This document shows, one piece after another, positions 49,703-60,109 of a stretch of DNA of 64,000 bases. The position numbers were made by a program, and so were the translations under genes. Below the pieces are notes generated by a model. It worked only from the letters and a program-made list of their open reading frames with translations. It was not told where the DNA came from and did not search any database. This stretch comes from Cololabis saira (taxonomy: Eukaryota > Chordata > Actinopteri > Beloniformes > Belonidae), in the NCBI RefSeq assembly GCF_033807715.1, contig NC_084601.1:19610129-19674128 (forward strand), written 5' to 3'. Position 1 is the stretch's first letter. Each line of letters opens with the position of its first letter.

Positions 49703-50308
49703 TAGGGCTGGGCGATATATCGAGATTTTTATATATATATCGATATATTTTCAAACACGATATGGTACGAAAAATAATATTTTTTTTTTTACATTTTTTT
49801 TTTAATGATTTTGATATAGCTTATTTTGTGACAAATTGACTTGAATGTTTTATTTGAGATTTGCACAAATGTTTTGTTATTTGCACAACTGTCAACCTCA
49901 GTGGAAAAGTCTGCCTGCTACTGTCTACATTGTATTAATTGCAGTGTATTTTAATTTAATTGTTATGCAGGAAAGGGATATTTGTTTTATTTTATTCAAG
50001 AAGCATTTTTATTCTATATATGCAGGCAGTTTATTTTTATTTCATTTGTTTTATACATTTTGATATTGTGCAGACCTCTGTTAATAAAGGAACCTGTGTG
50101 ACATTTGGCACGAGGCTTTGTATTAAAACTGACTGTTTTTTTAAGGGTTTGCCTCAGAAAAAAATGAAGCTAACAGAGATGCTATGCTATAATGCTTTGG
50201 GGGAAACCCCATTTAAGGCACAGAAAAAATATTGAGATATATATCGAGTATCGCCATTTAGCTAGAAAATATCGAGATATGACTTTTGGTCCATATCGCC
50301 CAGCCCTA
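49703..50308 (+). mobile_element. hAT-type non-autonomous element, copy 1
   Basis: Ends TAGGGCTGGGCGATAT and (reverse complement) TAGGGCTGGGCGATATGG, flanked by an exact 8-bp duplication ATTCTGAT (49695-49702, 50309-50316). 606 bp. It is highly similar to 52738-53358 in inverted orientation. Frames inside it have no transposase similarity. Confidence 0.95.
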
Positions 50309-50316
50309 ATTCTGAT

Positions 50317-52729
50317 GTATATAACAGATATAACAGTTTCATACATTCGTTGAGAAAATAAAGTTTCCAAGTAAAAAAGTAACAGTTTTTTCAAGCATAG
50401 GAAGCATTTTGGGGAATAATTCATACATGGCAAACCACCTGAGCAGGTGCTGCACACTAAAAACAATACATACAACACTGCAAGGCTTTCTGGGAAATAC
50501 ACACTTGAAAATAGGATGAAAAACAACAACAGAAAACAAACAACATTATAACAGAAGAGCACTGGTTTGGTGTATCAGCTCATACAACTAGTTCCTTTGA
50601 GTCACGATGCACAAAAATACCATTCTCCAAGCCAATAATATCACCTATTGCAAAAAAGGGCAATTCTGTCCTGAAGATTAGAACCTATGACCTTTTGAAC
50701 TGATCTTTATGTTACACAAGGACTTCTACAAACTTCTGAAAGACTTCAGTAGTTTGTAAACATTTTTTAACAACCGACTTGACTGTAATATCTATAGTGG
50801 ATCAACCTTTTTTCCTAAGTTATTGGCCCTGACCACGATAGGGAGAAAAAAAAAAGGTGAAAAGTGCTCTGAGGCAGATATGGAAAGAAAAAGTGAGCGT
50901 GATGGGGAGGGCAACAGTGAGAAAGCAGTTTTGAATGCCCTGGAGAGACCCAAAGAAAAAAAAAAAAAGAGCACAATGGTCTTTCAGGACTTGTCCTAGT
51001 TTGGTTCCCTCTCTCTCCGTCTCTTTACACTCAAAAATAGCAGCAGATACCCTTTTGGCAAATCTTTCACAATGATCCTAATCAATTGAGAGATAGTTCT
51101 ATTCTTTTAGTTTCTCCTTTCATTTACAAATTTCATCCTTAACACAGATTGGCAAAACATTTCGTATCCTCATTGTATTCAACAAATTAGACTTTCTCTC
51201 TCCGTCTTTCATTTTTAGAAGTTTTTCTCTCCTTTTTTTTTTGCACATGCACAAAAAAAAAACTAGCATATTTCCCTCAAACGAACAGCATCATCAGTCA
51301 AACAGCCCCGGGCTTATCATTTATGCTCTTCACATAGGAAAACAGCTATCTGCAAATGTGATCTCAGAGCAGCTTACCACCTACACCGCCCCCCTCCCCC
51401 TCCCCTTCAACATACCTCCTGTCTTCTCCATCTTTTCCACCTTTTCTCCATTTTTCTCTTTACTGCCGCCTTCACTCTTTCCCCTCTCCTGTTCCAGTTT
51501 GCTTTAAGAAGACGGCGACGGGGTGGCAAATTTTCCCCGAGCTCACACCAATTAGCTATCACGCCGGAGAAATTACGGAACGAGAGCACAGCAGATGAGG
51601 GAAAAGTGGGACAAGATCCTTTTTATAAACACGCAGAGAGGCAAGCGGTTTGCATATTTGTGTGCATGTGTGTGCTTGTATAGTAGTGTTTTAGATTCTT
51701 TGAAGTGGGATTTAAAAGAATCTTTCTGTTAATTCTACATTTTAAAAATCCTAATAATTCAATTCCCACACGGATGGGCCAATAGACCATATTTGACATA
51801 TTCCACTTTTATCCGTCTTTAATCTAACAAGGAAACAATGCATGCAAAGGTCAACTGCCACTAGGTCACTCTTAACTCTTCCTCGTCTGCTTTGCCTGCT
51901 ATGACTCACAGGGATACTAATCGACAGCTACGTCACCACATTGACACCGTGGTGTTTTTGTTTACATTGGACATACAACTTGCTTAGAAACTCATCCAAA
52001 TGTAGCATGCGACCCACCCTTGAACCCAGGACTCTATATCTAGACCTTGGAAGCTGATAGCTCTTATCAGGGTCTTATCTGGTCGCTATTGGGGCAGCAA
52101 CTGTCGTGTCTGTTTGTGTAAGCTGTAAAGTCTCAGCAGAGGGCACAAGCCTTTGGAGATCTGGTTCACATAGGCCTGTCTGTAAAGAAATAACACGACA
52201 CAGACACAGGCTGACATGATAGCTGCTGTTGCTATAGTGATGGTCTGAAAGCAAAACTATGGTAATAAAGGACAAGATACCATTGTTTCTTTGGTGAAAA
52301 ACATCTATTGAAACATCTAATGAAATATGTCAAAACATCCACTGGAGTCATTATTCATCTTTTCTGTGTATACTATTAAACAGTAGCTGTTCACCAGTGC
52401 ATACGGTGCACAGGCGAACAGCTACCGTTTTGCTACTTAAAGTCTATCCTGCACTTAACATCATAAATAAACCAGAGCAGGAAGCTCAATTTTAATTATA
52501 TCAAATATCTGCATGGCTTCATGCATTTCGACAAGACTAAAAAGGAATATATTAGCATTTTAGGTTGATATACTAATAAAAAGATGGAAAGTATCCTCAA
52601 GGTCTAAAGATGAACACGGTGCAAGGTTTCTTAAACCCACATGCATATGATGGGGCAAATTATGTGCTTCAAAACAGTAGGTCAAGGCAGTGGGTGGCAT
52701 GGTGGCTTCTTCCACCTTTTCTTTAGAGT
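50317..52729. other. trio intron 1, between two inverted hAT copies
   Basis: About 2.4 kb without recognised genes or repeats. Confidence 0.55.
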
Positions 52730-52737
52730 ATATAACC

Positions 52738-53358
52738 TAGGGCTGGGCGATATGGACCAAAAGTCATATCTCGATATTTTCTAGCTGAATGGCGATACTC
52801 GATATATATCGATATTTTTTCTGTGCCATAATTGGGGTTTCCCCCAAAGCATTATAGCATAGCATCTCTGTTAGCTTCATTTTTTTCTGAGGCAAACCCT
52901 TAAAAAAACAGTCAGTTTTAATACAAAGCCTCGTGCCAAATGTCACACAGGTACCTTTATTAACAGAGGTCTGCACAATATCAAAATGTATAAAACAAAT
53001 GAAATAAAAATAAACTGCCTGCATATATAGAATAAAAATGCTTTTTGAATAAAATAAAACAAATATCCCTTTCCTGCATAACAATTAAATTAAAATACAC
53101 TGTACAATTAATACAGTGTAGACAGTAACAGGCAGACTTTTCCACTGAGGTTGACAGTTGTGCAAATAACAAAAAATTAGTGCAAATCTCTAATAAAACA
53201 TTCAAGTCAATTTGTCACAAAATAACCTACCATATCAAAATCATATTTTTTTTTTTTTTTTTTTTTTTAAAATCGATATAAACTATATTGTTTCGTATCA
53301 TATCGCGTTTGAAAATATATCGGTATATATTAAAATCTTGATATATCACCCAGCCCTA
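52738..53358 (-). mobile_element. hAT-type non-autonomous element, copy 2 (inverted)
   Basis: Begins TAGGGCTGGGCGATATGG and ends ATCACCCAGCCCTA. The flanking 8-mers ATATAACC and ATAGAACC match at 7 of 8 positions. The body is a reverse-complement copy of 49703-50308 with small differences and a longer T run (about 53245-53268). Confidence 0.93.
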
Positions 53359-53439
53359 ATAGAACCTATAAAACAACAAAGAGACTGGAGGCAAAGGAAG
53401 TAACTAGCTTGTCTCCAAAAATCTGGGGGAAAAAAGGAC

Positions 53440-53775
53440 TATCAGCACCTATAAGTGCTGCACAGCACAGTCTCCTCAGCAAGAAGGTTCCTGGTTTAGA
53501 TCCTGACTCAGATCTAGTTTGGGAGAGTCTGCCTGTTCTTCATGTTTATGTGAGGTTTCTCCATGTAGTTCAGGTCTCCAGAAACATTTTCTCACAGTCC
53601 AAAGGCATGCATGTTAAATGGATAGTTAATTCTAATTTGTCCGTAAGAGTGAGCGTGCATGGGTATTTGCTTTATTCATCTCTATGCGGCCCTGGAGATC
53701 TGTCCAGGGAGCACCCACCTCCAACTCAGTGACAGATGAGGTGAACAGAAGGAACCTGGTATACAGAGATGAATG
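53440..53775 (+). mobile_element. Degraded interspersed repeat (LINE 3'-tail type)
   Basis: Decayed but recognisable order: AGCAAGAAGGTTCCTGG, TCTGCCTGTTCTTCATG, CAGTCCAAAGGCATGCATGT, CGGCCCTGGAGATCTGTCCA as GCGGCCCTGG-GATCTGTCC, then a GATGAATGGATG end. This is a very common teleost repeat, usually linked to LINE-type 3' tails. A second, inverted, more decayed copy is at 57470-57700. Confidence 0.6.
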
Positions 53776-54769
53776 GATGTATAAGCCATGAAACATTCAA
53801 TGATCATTTCAAGGCTAACTATTTGGCATTATCCTCAACAAAGAAAAAAACATAATGAACTTCCAACTTTTCTGTTTTTATATTTTGAGCTGTTTGAACT
53901 TAAACAAAAATACTTTCCAAATGGTCAAGTCTAAAGGGGTCTTAGTAAAAACATGTGATAAAGACATCAACTTTGCTAATTTAAAAAGAAAAAAAAAAAC
54001 ACATTACAGACCGTGTGTGTGTCCGTGCAAAATACCTGCCTTTGTTTACATCTACTCTGGACGCCCGTAAACACGGTAATCCCAAAGAATAGACACCAGA
54101 TTAGATTAAATCAGTGTGCATAATCCAATGATCTCTCACCTCTAACATCCCTAATGCTGTTAAAGCCAAACAACATAACACCGTCACTCACACATGTGAC
54201 ATGCAAACACTTGTAGTACAGCCAAACAACTCCTTTCTGCATTTCCACACCATCCAAGACAAACGTGGTGAATAATATCCAGACTTTCTGTTACAAAGAC
54301 CTTGCGCTTTACACATGTTTCCTTTATGGCATAACTTTAAAAAAATAAAATAAAAAAATCTGTGGATTACCATGTTCCAGCACAACAGGCATGCATGGCC
54401 ACTGTGTTGTTTTATGCTTCCTAAAATCTTCCCACCTCACTGGTAAACAGTTAGGGGGGACTTTCAACACTGCCACCATGCACAGCACATCCAAAGACAA
54501 GTTTTTTAGTTTTTTATTTATCTATAAAGATCATTATTTAAAGGGGATCTGTTATGAAAAACACGGTTTTTCTTGCTTTAACATGTATAAAGTGGTCTCC
54601 CCTCAGCCTGCCAACTCAGAGAAGGAGGAAAGCAACCAAATGCTGCAGTGTCTGTACAGCCGCCCGGATGAGCCATCCAGTCTGATGTGGCTTCTATGAA
54701 CCGTTCAGATTCTGCTCCCGTCGTTACGTAACGACAGGAGCGATGCGTGAAACCACGCCTACAACTAAC

Positions 54770-55637
54770 TAGGGATGTTAACAATTATTCGATTTTCGAT
54801 TAATTGCCGTTATGAAATTACCCGATTAAAATTAACGATTACAATTAATCTATTTATTTATTTTTTTTTTTTTCGTTTAATTTCACCAGCTGGTATTACG
54901 CCCGGACTACATTTAATGCGACACAACGCGCTGGTCCGCGCACATAAAGTTAGAAGAAAGAGGCGGGTATGTTTGGTTTTAGTAATATCATGCTCAGGCA
55001 ATGAGTCTGCAATGGCCCAGACGGGAGACACATGTAGCTCAGTGCTTAACTTTTATTTTGAATCCACTCTATATTCTTCTGGTTGTTCTCCGATATGCTC
55101 CCCTAAAGCCTGAATTATGGTTCCGCCTTAAATCGTCGCAGAGCCGCCGCCGTAGCCTACGGCGGCGGCTCTGCGTTGTTGTAACGCGGAACCATAAATC
55201 AGCCTTCACCCGGTACATACATAGGTTCCTCTAAACATCTGTTCCCGCTACAGTTTTAACTAAAAGAAAATGTGCTCCAATACAGTAGGTCTCATAATTT
55301 TATTTTGAACACTGCCAAAACTCTAACTTAAAACGTAACTAGAACTTAAAATTAGCTTGACACAAATCACACTATTATGGCTGCTGCTACTACTAATAGT
55401 CTTGAAGTGCACTTTATATTATATTCCTTGTGGTACAAAAATGTCTTTTTGTTACTTTTGTATCAAATAAATATTTGATTAAGGAATACATTAAAATGTC
55501 CTTTGTATTTTATATAAGCAAAAAAATTATGTTTGTATCTCAGATGGGGAAAAAACGCCGCTTATCAACTAATCGATGATCGATCGATAAGGTTATCAAC
55601 TGTCAATTAATGAAATAATCGATAATTTGCATCCCTA
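54770..55637. mobile_element. hAT-type non-autonomous element nested in TTAA element
   Basis: Ends TAGGGATG and CATCCCTA with subterminal ATTATTCGATTTTCGATTAA / AATCGATAATTTG. An exact 8-bp duplication CAACTAAC sits at 54762-54769 and 55638-55645. It contains a further palindromic insertion at about 55106-55206. Confidence 0.93.
55106..55206. mobile_element. 100-bp palindromic MITE, third nesting level
   Basis: Inverted ends AGCCTGAATTATGGTTCCGC and (reverse complement) AGGCTGATTTATGGTTCCGC enclose a GC-rich near-perfect hairpin, GCAGAGCCGCCGCCGTAG with its complement and a one-base loop. It is clearly foreign to the AT-rich hAT body. The target duplication is not resolved. Confidence 0.75.
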
Positions 55638-56241
55638 CAACTAACTCCGCCGGCCGGAGCTTCCGCCATTTTTTCGTAGCGGTGTATGGCGTCATTCGCG
55701 TCAGGTAGCCAATCAGCACAGTACCTCATTATCATAGCCCCGCCCACTCAGAATCCCTCATAGAGAAGGAGGTTAGAGAATGGGAAGATAAAGACATGGC
55801 TCAGAGGCTGAATTTCTAATTTATTTAGCAAAAACAATCAAAAGCTTGTTTTTAAGACATTCAAGGCCTGTTTAAAATAGGTATTAGATGCCATAATAGG
55901 TCCCCTTTAATATATAAAAGCTGTGTTTTGTATTATGGTGCTCTCTGTTCATGTTTTTCTTTTTTTTCCCCTATGAACAGTACATATTAAAGTTCAAAGT
56001 GGTATGTGACTGTTGGATGTGCTTGTTGTCCAAAGAATGTTTGAGCATCCAGAGTCCCCGGGGGGAGGAGGGTATGAATCAGGTCTTCTAACCATTTTAA
56101 CAGAACACACAAGCTACATAAAATAAACCTTTCTTGCCATCTCTGATGCTATGCCACTACCCAAAATGTTACATTTACATCCTTTTTAAATCATTAATTG
56201 TATGTCTGTAGATTTACTTACATAGTAAAATCTCTACATAT

Positions 56242-57013
56242 TAAGGGTGGGCAAAAATATCGATATGGCAATATATCGCGATACTTTTCCAGCTGATTCA
56301 ATATCGATATTCAAAATTTGAATATCGATTTTTTTTTTTATATATTTTTTATCCCCGATTTTTTCCCCATTCTATCACCCAGTGCTCCTACCTAAGTGAC
56401 AGTCCTGGGCATTGCCACTCTCTACCAACCCTGGGAGGGCCCTGCACTGAGCTCAGGTTTTATTTCACGTTTTATTTCATTTTATAATTTATTTTTTATA
56501 TAACACAATTGCCTGTCCTTAAAAAATGAAAAATAATGGACAGAGGTTTATTTATTTATGGATTTATATCTATACTGACTGATCACTGTGCCTGTCCTTG
56601 TTTTTAGTACCCATCTTTCTTGTGTTTATTATCATTTGCCACATAATTAAAGCAACCTCATACTAAATTTAATGTTAATTTCATATGATGTAAATAATAT
56701 GAAAAACATATACAAATATGTTGTAACTTTAGCTTGTATAGTTATAATAAAACATTGTTTTGACTCAGTTTGTCCCATGAATTGTCACTATAATCTGATG
56801 AACGTGCAATTCGGATTTTAAGATCCATCACTATCATCTAATGTACAACTTTGATTTTAAGATGTGTAACGCATTTTTAAATTTTTCGATGAACTATGTA
56901 GAATATAATAATCGGGATATCGCATAATCGGGATATCGCAATGTGTATCGTATCGTGGCTCAAGTATCGTGATGTGTATCGTATCGTGAGGTTCTTCCCA
57001 ATACCCACCCCTA
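56242..57013 (+). mobile_element. hAT-type non-autonomous element, complete copy
   Basis: Starts TAAGGGTGGGCAAAAATATC and ends CAATACCCACCCCTA, with an exact 8-bp duplication CTACATAT at 56234-56241 and 57014-57021. 772 bp, no transposase. It is nearly identical to 31947-32702, so both moved recently. The ends are full of ATATCGATA and GTATCGTG motifs. Confidence 0.95.
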
Positions 57014-57469
57014 CTACATATAGCAATACATGGTGTAATTTTACACTGAGCTGACGCATGAACCTTAAAGACCTCAGAAAATGTTCCCATTTATACCCTT
57101 ATTTATCTATAACTTTTAAATATAATATGTAATTCAGACAAAACAGTTATTATATTTGGAAATGCCATCTGGGAACTGCACGAACCCAACAAATAACTCA
57201 AGATAGGATCATCTAGGTCTCAGATCATTTCAAACTCAGAATCCAAGAAAATAAACGCTATTAATAATAAGTAATAATGAAACACAAAACACGTGATATA
57301 TACTGTATATTCACATACATACACAAATATGCGCACGCACACATTTATACACACAGATATCTTACTACTAAATTTGTCTTCAAAGTAATTTAAAGAGGAG
57401 TGGCTTGTTCTGCTGGTCTGTTTAAAATGTAATGTACCAGTGCTTGTTTTGATGACACAGATTGTGTTT

Positions 57470-57700
57470 ATTTAACTACCCACGGGAAAACGGAGGGCAG
57501 GAGCCCACCCCAGCTGTCACCAGGCGAGAGGTGGGGTACAGCAAGAACAGGTCACTAGTTCATCACAGAGCTACACACAGACAAATGAGACAACCAGCCA
57601 GGCGCACTCCCTCCCTGAGGACAATTTACAACATGCATGTTTTCTGTCACAAAGGGAGAACCTGCAGACGTCACAGACCAAGCTGAGATCTGAACCAGCT
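57470..57700 (-). mobile_element. Degraded interspersed repeat, inverted copy
   Basis: GAGCCCACCCCAGCTGTCAC, GGCGAGAGGTGGGGTACA, GGACAATTTACAACATGCAT and GGGAGAACCTGCAGACGTCA follow the order of the common teleost repeat seen at 53440-53775 on the other strand. Confidence 0.6.
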
Positions 57701-57705
57701 ACTCA

Positions 57706-58860
57706 AAACCTAACTAACTGACTGGTTTTAGCATTTTACCACCAAAGAAATAAGCATACAGAAAATATGTATAATTCAGCAACAACACGCCCAGCCGATT
57801 ATTTTTTGTACTATCTTGAGCTCCATAAAACCTTAAAACCCCTTTATTGTCTTAAACCGTATATGCATAAACTGGATTTCCATGGCTTCAGTATATGTGT
57901 GCATGCACATGCTTGTAGAAGCTGTTCACGCCGTTATGTTTGTGTTTCATTTTAAGGAATGAATGCCTCTCTTCACTAAAATATTATATTTTAATGATGA
58001 AACATTTCAAGCAGATGGAGCATTTCATATATCCGTGTTTTAGCTTCATCTGCAGCTCCTACAGAAAAAGCTTTTACCAGCCTCCCATTTGCTTTCAATT
58101 GACGCTGCTTTCCATTTATATCGTGTTCTCGCAGTTCCCTTTTAAACAAATGTTCATTGGAGGTGTGCTGATAAACAAAATAAAAGTGCCAGTAAAAATG
58201 CCCAATCACTGTAGAGAAGCAAAACTAAACGTAGTACATTGTAACCACTACAACAAAAAGGACAGGGTCAGCGAGAACAGCAAAGAGAATGAGGTGCTCT
58301 TGTGAGAGTGAAAAGCTACCGGCTAGAAGAGAGACTATGGTTTTACACAGCTCTCCTCCTGCAAACCACATGATATCTGAATGCTGTGATGACTATTGAT
58401 TATTCAGCGTTACAGTTCTTTCTTTCAAATGCATTGAAACTTTGCTTTATACAGCAAATGTCCATAGTTTTACAGGTTAGACATGTTTCCATCAAGGTTT
58501 TATGCATTTTCTAAAGCTGCACATTAGTGAACCTTGTTGGAAAGCGTTGGTATGCACATAGGGAGCTTGAAACAGCTGCTGTGAATACATTCTGATGTAG
58601 TGAACAATTTACTCACACGATTGATCACTTGAACAACAAGCTATTTGCTCTTCAAGGGAATCAACATAGCTAACTCACTGAAATGAAAGAAAAATCACAG
58701 TTGAAAAAATGTTTATTTCTTTCCAATGAACAGCTCCTTTTATTCCACATCAGGTGATTTGGCAGCTGATTTGTATTTTCTATTCAGTGGTATCTGAAAT
58801 ATACATTTCAGGATAGTTCATAAACTAGATGGCAACAACCATCTATATGAAACAGCGACC
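57706..58860. other. trio intron 1, no recognised gene
   Basis: AT-rich, nothing recognised. Confidence 0.55.
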
Positions 58861-58863
58861 GAC

Positions 58864-59376
58864 GGGCCTATATACACCGCAAGCAACAATAAAACTACCA
58901 CCAATGGCAGGTAAAGGAAGTAACACTGCTAATCATGTTACAACACAACGTTCATGGGACATAAATTCATGTAACATTGACACTTGGCACCTCGCCAAAA
59001 CATTTCTACAGCCCAATCGCAGCCTGACATGCTAACAGGAATCCCCTGCAGCAGCAGCCTCTTCCAGCAGGACATCAGTGGGTGGTTTATAAAAAAAAAA
59101 ACATAGGAAGTCCTCAAGAGCACAACAGAGTCAGAAGTGTTCACTTAGCCTTGAAACTCCCCAGATGCCAATCTGATGGCATCTACAGGAAGCAAGCTCA
59201 ATCTAAAAGTACCCACCCTGCATCCCCCCCGGGGGCCAATAGATCTAATCCCAACGTCCCGGTACTAGATGTTCTTTATCCACGCGCTCACGGGTCACCA
59301 CTATTTTGGCAGTAAAAAGGGGGCACACTCAATATTAGGCAGATGGCAGTAATGTTATGGCTGATTAGCACTTAGG
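58864..59376 (+). mobile_element. Tc1-like transposon, internally deleted
   Basis: The left end ATACACCGCAAGCAACAATA and right end GTAATGTTATGGCTGATTAG are decayed inverted repeats of the fish Tc1 type. In between are stubs of transposase: SSLFQQD (the segment around the second catalytic aspartate), a CAAGAGCACAACAGAGT segment, and the C-terminal stretch up to TTTTGGCAGTAAAAAGGGGG. Most of the roughly 1-kb coding region is gone and the frame is broken. Confidence 0.7.
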
Positions 59377-59391
59377 TGGCCACCATTCGAT

Positions 59392-59762
59392 ATGTTGCTA
59401 TCTATTTTGGTACCTTTTTCTGCACTTTTTCTTTCAACACAGATTCTGATTATCAATTGTTTTAATATATTTGATTCTATCAACACTACAGACAATTTCA
59501 ATGTTATGGTAAGGGTATCCCTCTCTTTTTTGTTGCTGTTGTTGTTACTTAAAACCTATTTATTCCCTATTTTATTTCATCGTGTAAATACTCACTATAA
59601 ATATTCAAGTTTAGTTTATGTCATTTTAATTGTGGACTGTTTATTTTATTCTTTATCTTATTTTATTACTTGTACTTTGCACCATGGGTCAGAGAACTGT
59701 CATTTCATTTGTGCCGTATGTTTATATAGCATATCAGACAATAAAGCTTGAAACTTGTTAAG
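59392..59762 (+). mobile_element. LINE 3' end
   Basis: TTGTACTTTGCACCATGGGTCAGAGAACTGTCATTTCATT and then ACAATAAAGCTTGAAACTTG follow the pattern of a common teleost LINE 3' UTR (CTTTGCAC-TGGGTC-GAGA, ATTTCATT, AATAAAG). It sits directly after the Tc1-like copy. Confidence 0.6.
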
Positions 59763-59952
59763 TAGCACACAACAGCCCCCCAGCCCCAGTACTACATTCA
59801 TACTGTGAGGAAGTTGCTTATAGTGCAAAAGTATGCTTTGCGATGTAAAATAGAGACAAAGTTGATCATAGATTTGTAGAAGAGTGAGGCATCAAATGGA
59901 ACTGCTCCACAAGACTAAATGCATATATCTTGTGCAAAGATAAACAGATATT

Positions 59953-60060
59953 ATCAGAATCAGAATCAGAATCAGAAAAGCTTTATTGCCAGGTCAGACA
60001 TAAATCAGACGAGAGAACTTGACTCCGGTTTACACCGATGGCACCATTAATACGGACGCC
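59953..60060 (-). mobile_element. 5'-truncated LINE 3' end with (TTCTGA)n tail
   Basis: On minus it ends CTGGCAATAAAGCTTTTCTG followed by TTCTGA repeats, the same tail as 9850-10084. Only about 100 bp remain. Confidence 0.6.
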
Positions 60061-60109
60061 ATACTAACTTTTAAGACTGTGGTCAATGTTTAGTTTGTCA
60101 AGTTTGTTT

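Larger units (their letters stand above)
54542..55906. mobile_element. TTAA-flanked Kolobok-like MITE, host of nested elements
   Basis: Ends AGGGGATCTGTTATG and (reverse complement) AGGGGACCTATTATG match at 13 of 15 positions, flanked by TTAA on both sides (54538-54541, 55907-55910). TTAA targets with AGGG ends fit the Kolobok superfamily. It is interrupted by the hAT-type element 54770-55637, so its own length is about 490 bp. Confidence 0.85.

Noticed and set aside
49960..50235. 91-residue frame also found at 52764-53084
   Set aside because: The two frames match because they lie in two copies of the same non-coding hAT-type element. No transposase motif.
55130..55190. GC-rich hairpin as CpG island, promoter or exon 1 of trio
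   Set aside because: It is the core of a palindromic MITE inside two other transposons, and no frame fits the Trio N-terminus.
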